Of a DNA stretch of 64,000 nt, positions 53,776 through 64,000 are shown piece after piece. A program made the translations under genes and the position numbers. Position 1 is the stretch's first letter; each line of letters begins with the position of its first letter. A model generated the notes under the pieces. That model did not search any database. It worked only from the letters and a program-made list of their open reading frames with translations, and was not told the origin of the DNA. Origin of the DNA: JBGVSA01 sp049840475 (lineage in GTDB: Bacteria > Pseudomonadota > Gammaproteobacteria > Burkholderiales > Rhodocyclaceae); contig JASGKX010000002.1 in the NCBI GenBank assembly GCA_049840475.1, positions 496,001 through 560,000 of the forward strand. The letters are read 5' to 3'.

Positions 53776-54966
53776 ATGAAAGTCTCGCAACGCGCGCAAA
53801 GCGTCGCGCCGTTCTACGCAATGGAGTTCGGCAAGCGCGCCGCCGCCCTCGAAGCAGAGGGACACACTCTCATCAAACTCAACATCGGCGAGCCGGATTT
53901 CGGTGCTCCGCCTGCCGTGATCGAAGCCATGCGCACGATCATGGACGGTCGCCCATTGGCCTACACCGCAGCACTCGGACTGCCACAACTGCGCAGTGCC
54001 ATCGCCGGCTTCTATCAACAGATGCACGGCGTGGAGATCAATCCCGAACGCGTAGTCGTCACCGCTGGCGCCTCCGGCGCCTTGCTGCTTGCGGCAGCGG
54101 CTCTGGTCGATGAAGGCGACGAGGTCATCGTGGGCGACCCCTCATACCCGTGCAATCGGCAGTTCCTCACCAGCTTCGGGGCTGACGTCAAGCTGCTGCC
54201 GACGGATGCGTCCACACGCTACCAGCTGAGCCTCGAAGCGGTGCGCACGCATTGGAGTGCGCGTACGCGCGGACTCATGATCGCGACGCCCTCAAACCCG
54301 ACCGGCACGTCGATATTGCCTGCCGAGTTGGCCGCCATCTGCGACTGGGCGCGCACGCACGACGCCTTTCGCATCGTCGATGAGATCTACCTCAACCTGG
54401 GCGACCATGACGCCGAGGGGAGCCCTCCGCAGACGGTGCTCAACGTTGACAATGATGCAATTGTCATCAATAGTTTTTCCAAGTACTTCGGCATGACAGG
54501 CTGGCGCCTGGGGTGGTGTGTCATGCCCGAAGCGCTGGTGCCGGTCATGGAACGGTTGGCGCAGAACTACTTCATCTGCCCGTCGACGCTCGCACAAATG
54601 GCCGCGCTGACGTGTTTCACGCCTGAATCTCTGGCTGTGTGCGAAGCGCGCCGTCAGGAGTTCGCTCGTCGTCGCGCACTAGTGCTGGAAGGGCTAGCAC
54701 GCATCGGTCTGCCGGTGCCCGTGCCGCCCGACGGCGCCTTCTATGTGTACTTCGATGTGCGCGATACGGGCCTGACCGCATGGCAATTCTGTGAACGCGC
54801 ACTGCAAGAGGCACACGTAGCGCTCACGCCGGGGCGCGATTTTGGCGACTGCGGAGCCGATGCGTACGTACGTTTGTCGTACGCGGCGTCCACCGCACAA
54901 TTGAGCGAAGCCATCGAACGCCTCGGGCACTTCGTGCGCCGTCTGCGAGAGACGCGCATCGCCTAG
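53776..54966 (+). CDS. PLP-dependent aminotransferase, class I/II
   Basis: 396-residue fold-type I aminotransferase. LIKLNIGEPDFGAPPAVIEAM opens the cofactor domain; VTAGASGALLLAAAAL and SNPTGT precede the PLP-binding Asp and Tyr region (RIVDEIYLNLG). The Schiff-base Lys is in NSFSKYFGMTGWRLGW, and the C-terminal Arg in AYVRLSYAAS binds the substrate carboxylate. Aspartate/alanine/branched-chain-type aminotransferases share these motifs, so the amino donor is not fixed. Single gene. Confidence 0.92.
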   Translation: MKVSQRAQSVAPFYAMEFGKRAAALEAEGHTLIKLNIGEPDFGAPPAVIEAMRTIMDGRPLAYTAALGLPQLRSAIAGFYQQMHGVEINPERVVVTAGASGALLLAAAALVDEGDEVIVGDPSYPCNRQFLTSFGADVKLLPTDASTRYQLSLEAVRTHWSARTRGLMIATPSNPTGTSILPAELAAICDWARTHDAFRIVDEIYLNLGDHDAEGSPPQTVLNVDNDAIVINSFSKYFGMTGWRLGWCVMPEALVPVMERLAQNYFICPSTLAQMAALTCFTPESLAVCEARRQEFARRRALVLEGLARIGLPVPVPPDGAFYVYFDVRDTGLTAWQFCERALQEAHVALTPGRDFGDCGADAYVRLSYAASTAQLSEAIERLGHFVRRLRETRIA

Positions 54967-55293
54967 ATCCGCAAGGAGCCCGCTTGCTTGGTCGATCGGC
55001 ACGCGGACTCGCTGCGACAGTCAACCGGATCAACCAAGCAGGTGAGCCGTTCATGTGCCGCAGGGACAACGACCTTCGTCAAGCGCGTACGTCCTAGCGG
55101 TGCCCACCGTGAATAGCGATGTCTGACGCACGCGCGGTTCGTGGCGGCCAAGCCGTCAATTCGGACGCTGTTCCTCGGGACGCGACATCAATACTCGAAC
55201 GCGGTTTCGCGTAACGGTTAGCCGCCCTGTCCACGTGCGTGCCGTGTCTCGCAAGTCAATTGGCTTGGCAGACGTTTTTGATAGGGCGAAAAA
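54967..55293. other. Intergenic region with a 13-bp inverted repeat
   Basis: About 330 bases between the aminotransferase and the tRNA-Ser terminator, with no supported gene. It holds a long inverted repeat, tgcttggtcgatc (54985-54997) and gatcaaccaagca (55028-55040). The arms differ at one position, which would be a G-U pair in minus-strand RNA, and the loop is 30 bases. It could be the aminotransferase terminator region or a small RNA end. Confidence 0.45.
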
Positions 55294-55294
55294 C

Positions 55295-55326
55295 AAAAAA
55301 CCCGCAAAGCCAGTAGCCGTGCGGGT
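55295..55326 (-). terminator. Rho-independent terminator after tRNA-Ser
   Basis: Stem acccgca / tgcgggt (55300-55306 and 55320-55326) followed in the minus direction by six T, 14 bp beyond the tRNA 3' end. Confidence 0.8.
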
Positions 55327-55340
55327 CTTCAGTCATTCCG

Positions 55341-55428
55341 TGGCGGAAGGGGTGGGATTCGAACCCACGGATGGTCACCCATCGCCGGTTTTCAAGACCG
55401 GTGCATTAAACCGCTCTGCCACCCTTCC
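55341..55428 (-). tRNA. tRNA-Ser (anticodon UGA)
   Basis: Acceptor stem ggaaggg/cccttcc with discriminator G and encoded CCA. Anticodon stem accgg/ccggc-type with loop cttgaaa (anticodon TGA, reads UCA). Long variable arm and T arm with gttcgaatc. 88 nt including CCA. Confidence 0.97.
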
Positions 55429-55468
55429 GAGGTTGCGCGCCAAGGATGGCGTTTCGCGGAGAGCCGTG

Positions 55469-55502
55469 ATTATAGCGGCGCGTGGCAATAAGTGGTGACA
55501 GA
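55469..55502 (-). promoter_or_regulatory. Likely promoter of tRNA-Ser
   Basis: A perfect -10 hexamer TATAAT on the minus strand (plus-strand attata, 55469-55474), about 40 bp ahead of the tRNA 5' end. A good -35 partner is not obvious. Confidence 0.45.
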
Positions 55503-55585
55503 CATCTCGCGTGCGCTGAGGGATTCCGCGCGCACTTGATGCGCAGCGCATTCCCGGTAGGGGTCTGCGCCGCGACGGAGGCGAG

Positions 55586-56212
55586 TTACTTTGCGCGACG
55601 GCGGCGGGACAGCGACAGCGCAAAGAGCCCCATACCTGCCAAGGCCAGGGTCGCGGGCTCGGGAACTGCACTAGCGTTGGGCGCGGCGATCGCACCGTTT
55701 ACATTCAGTGCGTTCACGTACAGGTCGGTGCTCGTGCCGAGCGTGGTGATCTGGAACCAATCGCCACTCACGAGCGATGCGGGGATGAAAGTGAGTGGAT
55801 TGGAGCCCGTGTAGGCCACCGGGTTCTGGGTGATAGAGCCGGTCTGCGTGGCCCCCGTCCCCCACGTCAGCACGAATGCGTCGTTAGCGTCGGCACTATT
55901 GAAGATGATGCTATCCAGGGTCAGCAACTGGCTGAAGCTGAAGAGAATGAACTCTTGCTGCGAGGGATTGCTGCTCAGTTGGTTACCGCCCGCCCCGCTC
56001 ACGCCAAGACCGGCCGAATTCTGGACGATGTCAGCGTTGTTGTGACCACCGGACGAGACCGTCACGGTGACCCCATTGACCGTCTTCTGATTACTCGCGG
56101 TCAGCGCACTGGTGGAATCGAAGACGTATGAGATAGGGACAGCTTGAGCTGCGCTGATGCCGGACAGGGTCAGGACGACGGGCAGCAGAAACTTGGTCAG
56201 GGTGGCGCGCAT
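55586..56212 (-). CDS. PEP-CTERM sorting-domain protein
   Basis: 208-residue secreted protein. Signal peptide (LLPVVLTLSGISAAQAVPISY), a beta-rich, Asn/Ser/Thr-rich mature domain with no recognised family, and a C-terminal sorting signal: VPEPATLALAGMGLFALSLS followed by RRRRAK. PEP-CTERM proteins are processed by an exosortase and linked to exopolysaccharide in other bacteria. No exosortase or sugar-polymer cluster is in the window. ATG 56212 follows GGAG. Confidence 0.9.
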   Translation of the reverse strand: MRATLTKFLLPVVLTLSGISAAQAVPISYVFDSTSALTASNQKTVNGVTVTVSSGGHNNADIVQNSAGLGVSGAGGNQLSSNPSQQEFILFSFSQLLTLDSIIFNSADANDAFVLTWGTGATQTGSITQNPVAYTGSNPLTFIPASLVSGDWFQITTLGTSTDLYVNALNVNGAIAAPNASAVPEPATLALAGMGLFALSLSRRRRAK

Positions 56213-56342
56213 TGTGATCTCCGGAAAGGACTGCGGAGACAAAAGCAGCAAATGCGCCAATTTTGATGATTTATTTCAAATCAAAGGCTTAACAACAGAT
56301 ATATTGGTCGCAACGCCACAACTGTAAAAATCATCGACATCT

Positions 56343-56888
56343 TTAGGTTGACTTGGAGATTTTGCGGATTTGATCGAGTTGCAGACGTCGAATGGTGAGC
56401 AGATTGGTCGCCAGCACCGTCGCTTCGAGCATGGTGCCGCCAATCGAGCCGGAGAGGATGTTGTTGAGCAGCCACAGGCACGTGCCGATGAGCATGAAGC
56501 ATCGCATGCGGATGCCCTGGAGCAGGAACAAAGACAAAGTCCCCACGCAAGAGGCAATGATTGGCAGGAACGACAGCCACGAGGTCGCCAACCAAATGCC
56601 GCAGCCCAAGCTTAGCGCAACGAAAAACAGCGCTACCCAGATCGAACGCGTATGGATCGCTGCGACCGACCGGCCGACCGATACCGCCGAACTCGCCACC
56701 GCGGTGTAGTTACCGAGCAGCCAGAAATGAATGACGTAGCTCACGCACTCGGCCGCCATGAAGATCTTGAAGCGCAGGTCACTCTTTTGCAGAAATGACG
56801 ACACCCCCATCGCAAAAGCGATGTAACCGAAGATCTGCGTGACGGACAGGGCCTGATCGAGCTGCACAGGAAGGCGTGGGGAGAACAA
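56343..56888 (-). CDS. YgjV-family inner-membrane protein
   Basis: About 175-181 residues with roughly six hydrophobic segments: IFGYIAFAMGVSSFL, FMAAECVSYVIHFWLLG, SVGRSVAAIHTRSIWVALFF, LATSWLSFLPIIASCVGTL and MLIGTCLWLLNNILSG, ending in a basic tail. Matches the YgjV family, function unknown. The start is uncertain: TTG 56888 sits in the argJ terminator tail, GTG 56867 gives VQLDQALSVTQ and may be better; neither has a Shine-Dalgarno. It is 34 bp downstream of the argJ stop, behind a terminator, so expression could be weak. Confidence 0.75.
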   Translation of the reverse strand: MFSPRLPVQLDQALSVTQIFGYIAFAMGVSSFLQKSDLRFKIFMAAECVSYVIHFWLLGNYTAVASSAVSVGRSVAAIHTRSIWVALFFVALSLGCGIWLATSWLSFLPIIASCVGTLSLFLLQGIRMRCFMLIGTCLWLLNNILSGSIGGTMLEATVLATNLLTIRRLQLDQIRKISKST

Positions 56889-56913
56889 AAACGGGCGGCA
56901 CTCGCGCCGCCCG
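56887..56913 (-). terminator. Rho-independent terminator after argJ
   Basis: 8-bp perfect stem (cgggcggc / gccgcccg, 56892-56899 and 56906-56913), 6-base loop, five T in the minus direction, 11 bp after the argJ stop. Confidence 0.8.
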
Positions 56914-56923
56914 CATGGGTCAA

Positions 56924-58159
56924 TCAGCTACGGTAGTCGGCGTTGATCTTGACGTAGTCGTATGAGAAATCGCAGGTCCACACCGTGGCTGCAGCCTGAC
57001 CGCGCGCAAGATCGATACGCACCGTGATCTCGGCGTTTTTCATGATGCGAGCCCCTGCGTCTTCCTGATAGCTGACGGCACGACCGCCCTTTTCTGCCAC
57101 CAGCACTTCTTCGCCGCCTCCGGCGAGCCAGACGCGCAATTTGTTGACGTCCAGATCATTGACGCCCGCATAGCCAATCGCGGCCAGAATGCGGCCCAGA
57201 TTGGGGTCGGAAGCGAAGAATGCCGTCTTGACCAACGGCGAGTGCGCCACGGCATAGGCCACCTGACGACATTCATCTCGGCTGGCGCCACCTTCGACCG
57301 CGATGCTCATCAACTTGGTGGCGCCCTCGCCGTCGCGCACGATGGCCTGTGCCAGCCACTGAGCAACTTCAATCACGGCTGCACGCACGGCGGCGTACTG
57401 TGCCGAACCCGCGTCGGCGATGGGCTGGCCGACCTGGCCAGTGGCGATCAGGATGAAAGAATCATTGGTGGAGGTATCGCCATCCACCGTAATGCTGTTG
57501 AACGACACATCGGCCGCCTCTCGCACCAGCTTGTCGAGCAAGGGCTGAGCGAGATTAGCGTCGGTGGCGACATAACCCAGCATGGTCGCCATATTGGGGC
57601 GGATCATGCCGGCCCCCTTGCTCATGCCGGTAACGGTGACCGTCTGGCCGTTGACAGTCACGCGACGCGAAGTCGCCTTGGCAATCGTATCGGTCGTCAT
57701 GATGGCGTGCGCAGCCGCGTGCCAACCATCGTCGGCAAGTGCTGCGCGCGCGGCAGGCAAGCCAGCGACGATGCGGTTGACCGGCAAATGTTCAAGGATC
57801 ACGCCAGTGGAAAACGGCAGCACGGCGCTAGCGGCAATCCCAGCTTGAGCGGCGACGGCCTCGCACGTAGCGCGTGCGGCGGCAAGGCCTTGTTCGCCGG
57901 TGCCGGCATTGGCGATACCGGTGTTGATGACCAGCGCGCGGATTTCACCGCTTGCCAGATGTTCGCGGCACACTTGCACGGGCGCAGCGCAGAAGCGGTT
58001 CTGCGTAAACACGCCCGCAGCGCGGCTCCCGGCAGCCAGTTCGATGACGGTAAGGTCACGTCGGTTGGCCTTGCGAACGTTCGCCTCCGCCGTACCCAGG
58101 CGAACGCCTTTGACGGGAAAGAGTTGATCGGCAATGGGCGGCAACAGATTGACCGGCAT
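56924..58159 (-). CDS. argJ: Bifunctional ornithine acetyltransferase / N-acetylglutamate synthase
   Basis: Recycles the acetyl group in arginine synthesis, transferring it from N-acetylornithine to glutamate; bifunctional members also use acetyl-CoA. 411 residues. The precursor self-cleaves between A191 and T192 in MIRPNMA|TMLG, and Thr192 becomes the nucleophile; KGAGMIRP, INTGIANAGTGEQG, and the C-terminal DFSYDYVKINADYRS are the other family marks. ATG 58159 with GAGGA upstream. Its nearest upstream co-directional gene is the SAM methyltransferase, 122 bp away. Confidence 0.96.
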   Translation of the reverse strand: MPVNLLPPIADQLFPVKGVRLGTAEANVRKANRRDLTVIELAAGSRAAGVFTQNRFCAAPVQVCREHLASGEIRALVINTGIANAGTGEQGLAAARATCEAVAAQAGIAASAVLPFSTGVILEHLPVNRIVAGLPAARAALADDGWHAAAHAIMTTDTIAKATSRRVTVNGQTVTVTGMSKGAGMIRPNMATMLGYVATDANLAQPLLDKLVREAADVSFNSITVDGDTSTNDSFILIATGQVGQPIADAGSAQYAAVRAAVIEVAQWLAQAIVRDGEGATKLMSIAVEGGASRDECRQVAYAVAHSPLVKTAFFASDPNLGRILAAIGYAGVNDLDVNKLRVWLAGGGEEVLVAEKGGRAVSYQEDAGARIMKNAEITVRIDLARGQAAATVWTCDFSYDYVKINADYRS

Positions 58160-58281
58160 GGAACTGTCCTCGAGCGGGCAAAGATGCGCATTTTATCGCC
58201 TTGCCCGCCATGTGCCAGATTTAGTTCGCAACCGTAGGTAAGCGAATGGGCATCGCTGCGCGAGCCCACCCCGTCGAGCGC

Positions 58282-59064
58282 TTACGCGGGCTTGGACAGG
58301 CGTACCTGCAAGCGGCGCATATCAACGTGAATGGTGCCATCCTCGTCCGCAGGATTCGCGGCCAGGTAGGCATCGGCGACCGCTTCGAGGTACGCCTCGC
58401 GCTCCGCCGTCGGGACGGGCTCCACGAAGGGCAGCCATGCGGTACGCAACCACCCGATGAAGGCGTCACGGCTGTCGTACGTCATGTCCTTGGCGATGAT
58501 TTGCGCGTCTTCAACATTGAGTCCCGCGCGCTCCGCCCAGCGTTGATAAAGCGCTGGCGTATGAAAGCCGTAGGGGAATGAAAACCCATCGAAATACGCC
58601 GCCCATGCAGGGCGCGAGCGAACGGCATCGAACGCGGCGATGATGCCAGCGCCGTTGCCTTCTCCTCCCATCTGCAAGAGTGCCCGAGCACCCGGCCGCA
58701 TGGCCCGTGCGATCCCGGCGACGACCGGACTGTGGCAGCCGGCAACCCAATGCAGGGCTGCGTTGGAGAAGATCAGCGAGAAAGCGCCGTCGAAGGTCAG
58801 CGCAGCAGCGTCGCCCTCTTCGTAGCGCAGGCGGCTGGATGCGTGATTCTCGTTGGCATGTCGCACCATGTCGCTCGAACTGTTGACTCCCACGACCACG
58901 CCGGACGTGAGTTCAGCAATCGCAGCCGTCAGTTGACCGTCGCCACAACCAATGTCGAGTACGTCGTCGTCATCGCGCACGCCAAGTTGTTCGATCAGTT
59001 CGCGGCCCCAACGCTCTTGTCCTTTGGAGTTGCGTGCGTAGTCGGCGGCGTTCCACTGGCTCAT
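58282..59064 (-). CDS. Class I SAM-dependent methyltransferase (trans-aconitate methyltransferase-like)
   Basis: 260-residue methyltransferase. Motif I VLDIGCGDGQLTAAIAEL, motif II around VVGVNSSSDMVRHANEN, and FSLIFSNAALHWVAG, with the C-terminal dimerisation region. The sequence N-terminus SQWNAADYARNSKGQERWG and length match Tam-type enzymes, but substrate specificity is not resolved; relatives act on small acids or quinone precursors. ATG 59064 follows AAAGGA. Confidence 0.85.
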   Translation of the reverse strand: MSQWNAADYARNSKGQERWGRELIEQLGVRDDDDVLDIGCGDGQLTAAIAELTSGVVVGVNSSSDMVRHANENHASSRLRYEEGDAAALTFDGAFSLIFSNAALHWVAGCHSPVVAGIARAMRPGARALLQMGGEGNGAGIIAAFDAVRSRPAWAAYFDGFSFPYGFHTPALYQRWAERAGLNVEDAQIIAKDMTYDSRDAFIGWLRTAWLPFVEPVPTAEREAYLEAVADAYLAANPADEDGTIHVDMRRLQVRLSKPA

Positions 59065-59169
59065 GTCGATTCCTTTTCTGTTTGGCTGGAAGACGACAGA
59101 TTGGAGCAACTCAGCGGGGCGTGCGCTGAAGTTTGGCGATGCCACCATCGCCGGTGGCGATGACCACAG

Positions 59170-60066
59170 TCAGGCGATCGTTTGCAGGTGTTCGAACAAC
59201 AACTGCGTACCTGGCGACAGGGGCTCGTCACGCATACACAGGTAGAGCTGGCGGTCCGCCCACGGCTCGGCAATGGGCAATCCAACGAGATCAAGTTCGG
59301 CAACATGGGCCACGCTGGCCGCGCGCGGCACGATGCCAACGCCGAGCCCGGTGGCGACCATGGCGCATACGGCGTCGAAACTGGTCACCTGCATTGCAAG
59401 ACGCAACTCTCGTCCAAGTGCGGCGGCCGCGCGCAAAAGCTGCCCGTGCAACGCGCTGCCGGCATGCAAGCCGATGAACGGATGATCGAGTACGTCAGCC
59501 AGGCGGACTTCAGCAGCCTCCGCTAACGCATGACCGCGCGGCACGACAAGTTGTAGCTGGTCGCGGCGAAAGGGAAAGAAGGAGATCCCATCGCGCGCCA
59601 GTCGTTCGCTGACCACGCCCAAGTCACCCACGTGCTCCGCGACGGCCTGCACCACACGCTCACTGATCGCCTCTTCGAGCTGAACACGGATGTCGGGATG
59701 CCGCTGTGCAAAGCTCGCTAATGCGGCAGGCAGGAATTCGACGATGGATGAGATGTTGGCGAACAAGCGTACGTTGCCACGCATGCCCGAGGCATAACCG
59801 GCAATCTCACCTTGCACCTGCAAGGCCTGTTCAATGAGCCCTCTTGCGCGTCGCGCCAGCGCCTCACCAGCGGCGGTAAGCGCCACACCACGACTGCTGC
59901 GTTCGAGCAGCGCGGCGCCCAGGGCGCCTTCAAGATCAGACAGACGCTTGCTGGCTGCGGACGCCACCGTATTGCAGCGCTCGGCGGCGCCAGCGATGCT
60001 GCCTGTCTCGCCAGCGGCGATGAGCAGTTGCAGATCCTGCCAGTCGAAACGGATCGAGCTGCTCAT
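59170..60066 (-). CDS. LysR-family transcriptional regulator
   Basis: 298-residue regulator. Helix-turn-helix IRFDWQDLQLLIAAGETGSIAGAAERCNTVASAASKRLSD, then the effector-binding domain (GNVRLFANISSIVEFLPAAL; VVSERLARDGISFFPFRRDQ; MVATGLGVGIVPRAASVA). It starts 15 bases after the kup stop and could be read from the same transcript; the methyltransferase 105 bp downstream is another candidate target. ATG 60066, with AGGCG upstream. Confidence 0.9.
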   Translation of the reverse strand: MSSSIRFDWQDLQLLIAAGETGSIAGAAERCNTVASAASKRLSDLEGALGAALLERSSRGVALTAAGEALARRARGLIEQALQVQGEIAGYASGMRGNVRLFANISSIVEFLPAALASFAQRHPDIRVQLEEAISERVVQAVAEHVGDLGVVSERLARDGISFFPFRRDQLQLVVPRGHALAEAAEVRLADVLDHPFIGLHAGSALHGQLLRAAAALGRELRLAMQVTSFDAVCAMVATGLGVGIVPRAASVAHVAELDLVGLPIAEPWADRQLYLCMRDEPLSPGTQLLFEHLQTIA

Positions 60067-60081
60067 CGCGCGCCTCGCTGG

Positions 60082-61965
60082 CTAAATCGCGATGCGACTG
60101 CCCAGCTCCACCACCCGGTTGGTCGGCAAGTTGAAAAAGCTCGCCGCGTTAGTGGCGTTGCGGAACATGAATTCGAACAGGCGTTCGCGCCATAGCGCCA
60201 TGCCCTCGCCCGGCGTGGGCAGCAGCGTTTCACGCGAGAGGAAGTACGACGCCATCTGCGGCTGGATCGACAGCCCCTGCTCCTCCGTCCATTCAAGCGC
60301 AGCGGCCACGTCGGGCTCTTCCATGAATCCGAAGAAGATCTTCACTCGGTGGAAGTTGCTGCCGATGCGTTCGACCAGTACACGCTGCGAATCGACTACG
60401 CGTGGCACCGACAGGAACACGATGCTGACGAAGATCGTGTTCTCGTGCAGAACGAAGTTGTGCTTGAGGTTATGCAGCAGCGCGTTGGGCACGCTGTCGG
60501 TGCGCGGCGAAAGGAAGATCGCCGTGTGCGGCACGCGCGGCATCTCTTCCTTCGCAAGCATGTCAATGAACGGCTCTAGCGCGATCTCTTCGGCCTTTAG
60601 GCGCTCGTTGAGCTGCTCGCGGCCACGCCTCCATGTCGTCAGCACGGTAAACACGCATGCGCCAAAGACGAGCGGGAACCAGCCGCCCTCGACGATCTTG
60701 ACGGCGTTGGCGGTGAGGAATGAAGCCTCGATGATGAACAGCGGCCCGAACACAAGCAGCGCCACCCACGTAGGCCATTTCCAATCGCGTCGCGCGAGCG
60801 AGAAGACGAGGATCGTCGTCACCAGCATGGTCAGTGTGACGGCAATACCGTAAGCCGAAGCAAGGTTCGACGAGGTCTTGAAGCCGATCACGGTAGCCAG
60901 CACAAGGAACAGCAACAGCCAGTTTACGAACGGCACATAGATCTGCCCCATCTGCGCACCAGAGGTATGACGGATGGCAACGCGCGGGCAGAAGCCCAAT
61001 TGCGACAGCTCGCGCGTAATCGAATAAGCCCCTGTGATGAGTGCCTGCGAGGCGATGACCGTTGCCATGGTCGCCAGACACACCATCGGAATCAGCGCCC
61101 ACTGCGGCACGGCCAAGAAGAATGGGTTGGCCGACGCCTCTGGGTGCGTGATCAACAGAGCCCCTTGCCCAAAATAGTTGAGCAGCAGGCACGGCAGCAC
61201 CAACCCCATCCAGGCCAGACGGATCGGGCGCGCGCCGAAGTGGCCCATGTCTGCGTACAGCGCCTCGCCGCCCGTCACGGTCAGGAACACCGCCCCCAAG
61301 GCAAAGAAGCCCACCGCTTGGTTGTCGATGAAGAAGCGCACCGCATGGTGTGGCGACAGTGCCAGCAGCACTTGCGGATACGCCGAAATGTTGTAGATGC
61401 CGATCGCCGCGAGCGCCACGAACCACACGCACAACACCGGACCAAAGAAACCGCCGACGCGCGCAGTGCCATGGTGCTGGACGAGGAACAGCCCGATCAG
61501 AATACCGAGCGTCAGTGGCACCACGAAGGGCTTGAGTGTGGGCGTGATGATCTCGAGACCTTCCACAGCCGACAGCACTGAGATCGCTGGCGTGATGACG
61601 CCGTCGCCATAGAACAACGCGGCGCCGAACATGCCGAGCATGATGAACACAGCGCGTTTGCGCGGGTGTTCGCGCGTGCCCTCCAACACCCGCGCGAGCA
61701 ACGCCACCACACCGCCTTCGCCGTGGTTGTCGGCGCGCAGCATGATGAAGACGTACTTGATCGTGACGACGACGATCAGCGTCCACACGATAAGAGACAG
61801 CACGCCGAGAATGTTCGACTCCACAACCGCCAACGGATGGTGGGTGGAGTCGAAAGCTTCTTTGAAGGAATACAGCGGGCTGGTGCCGATGTCACCGAAT
61901 ACGACGCCAAGCGCCGCCAGCGTCAGCGTGCGCAGACTTTGCGATTCGGAATGGTTGCTGCTCAT
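60082..61965 (-). CDS. kup: Low-affinity potassium transporter Kup
   Basis: Inner-membrane K+/H+ symporter, 627 residues. About twelve membrane helices, beginning LTLAALGVVFGDIGTSPLYSFKEAF with the selectivity-type GDIGTSPLY motif, then YALMR-type segments, GGEALYADMGHFGARPIRLAWMG and the long cytoplasmic C-terminus (VFVSIVFLSVPRVVDSQRVL). ATG 61965 follows GGGGAG. It precedes the LysR gene by 15 bp and is separated from secA by a terminator. Confidence 0.95.
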   Translation of the reverse strand: MSSNHSESQSLRTLTLAALGVVFGDIGTSPLYSFKEAFDSTHHPLAVVESNILGVLSLIVWTLIVVVTIKYVFIMLRADNHGEGGVVALLARVLEGTREHPRKRAVFIMLGMFGAALFYGDGVITPAISVLSAVEGLEIITPTLKPFVVPLTLGILIGLFLVQHHGTARVGGFFGPVLCVWFVALAAIGIYNISAYPQVLLALSPHHAVRFFIDNQAVGFFALGAVFLTVTGGEALYADMGHFGARPIRLAWMGLVLPCLLLNYFGQGALLITHPEASANPFFLAVPQWALIPMVCLATMATVIASQALITGAYSITRELSQLGFCPRVAIRHTSGAQMGQIYVPFVNWLLLFLVLATVIGFKTSSNLASAYGIAVTLTMLVTTILVFSLARRDWKWPTWVALLVFGPLFIIEASFLTANAVKIVEGGWFPLVFGACVFTVLTTWRRGREQLNERLKAEEIALEPFIDMLAKEEMPRVPHTAIFLSPRTDSVPNALLHNLKHNFVLHENTIFVSIVFLSVPRVVDSQRVLVERIGSNFHRVKIFFGFMEEPDVAAALEWTEEQGLSIQPQMASYFLSRETLLPTPGEGMALWRERLFEFMFRNATNAASFFNLPTNRVVELGSRIAI

Positions 61966-62015
61966 GAGTTGACTCCCCTGAAGGCGGCGAGCGATGAATG
62001 ATGATCACATATACG

Positions 62016-62042
62016 AAAGGCCGACCCACAAGGCCGGCCTTT
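62016..62042 (-). terminator. Terminator hairpin after secA
   Basis: Stem aaaggccg / cggccttt (62016-62023 and 62035-62042), 11-base loop. The T run in the minus direction is short (ttt cg), so efficiency is uncertain; on the plus strand ttttaat follows. Confidence 0.6.
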
Positions 62043-62101
62043 TAATGCGTGCCGCATCAGCGCCTATCCCGCCCCAAGGGCGTGGAAAGGCGCTGCGACT
62101 A

Positions 62102-64000
<1,899 letters not shown>

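Overview
The window looks like a chromosomal segment of a high-GC betaproteobacterium, most likely in the Burkholderiaceae (Ralstonia, Cupriavidus, Pandoraea or Burkholderia-like). The reasons are the strong GC bias, the conserved queA-tgt-yajC-secD-secF and rpmB-rpmG / radC / coaBC / dut blocks, dapA-bamC, argJ near secA, an AceK, and a long SpecificRecomb (Gcr-type) membrane protein. The genus cannot be fixed from the sequence alone. Nearly all of it is ordinary core or near-core genome. I see no CRISPR array, insertion sequence, prophage, integrase or rRNA.

Region by region. 0-5.7 kb: a minus-strand carbohydrate (or sugar-acid) uptake and catabolism operon, made of a TRAP transporter (DctP, then fused DctQM), an SDR dehydrogenase and an RbsD/FucU mutarotase, followed by a LacI-family regulator. 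A near-perfect 25-bp palindrome upstream of dctP is the obvious operator. 5.7-6.2 kb is non-coding. 6.2-8.5 kb: urate degradation (puuD and uraH, with divergent uraD). 8.7-12 kb: a large transglutaminase/DUF2126 protein. 12-16.6 kb: a QseBC/PmrAB-type two-component system diverging from a ferric-reductase-like flavocytochrome, with a PmrA-type direct repeat in each promoter half, then two tandem paralogous small membrane proteins. 16.6-23 kb: a LysR regulator, an HSL-type esterase and a four-gene HlyD/ABC/FtsX/FtsX exporter. 23.3-29 kb: secF, secD, yajC, tgt and queA, then tRNA-Leu(CAA). 29.1-36 kb: a two-domain methyltransferase and the dapA-bamC-MBL hydrolase-ccoI operon. 36-43 kb: HDAC-like protein, DUF1015, DAHP synthase, rpmB-rpmG, radC, coaBC, dut and a KTSC-like protein. 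43-52 kb: an orphan sugar-binding protein, the Gcr-like membrane protein, aceK, a secreted SGNH esterase, DUF1801 and a prolyl 4-hydroxylase. 52-64 kb: a hypothetical, a Nudix hydrolase, an aminotransferase, tRNA-Ser(UGA), a PEP-CTERM protein, YgjV, argJ, a SAM methyltransferase, a LysR regulator, kup and the 3' two thirds of secA.

The most important global observation is technical or evolutionary. Six genes each carry what looks like one surplus base: the SDR start, uraD, the response regulator, a small membrane protein, the methyltransferase C-terminus and bamC. Removing one base restores the expected protein in every case. All six events are insertions, mostly within runs of two or three identical bases, and one lies in the core outer-membrane gene bamC. 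This is more like residual assembly indels than real pseudogenisation, but raw reads are needed to tell. The most interesting biological leads are the LacI-controlled TRAP/mutarotase/SDR pathway, the PmrA-box-controlled ferric-reductase locus with its tandem membrane-protein pair, the Walker A Ser-to-Leu change in the ABC exporter ATPase, and the strong hairpins in both spacers of the yajC-secD-secF operon.
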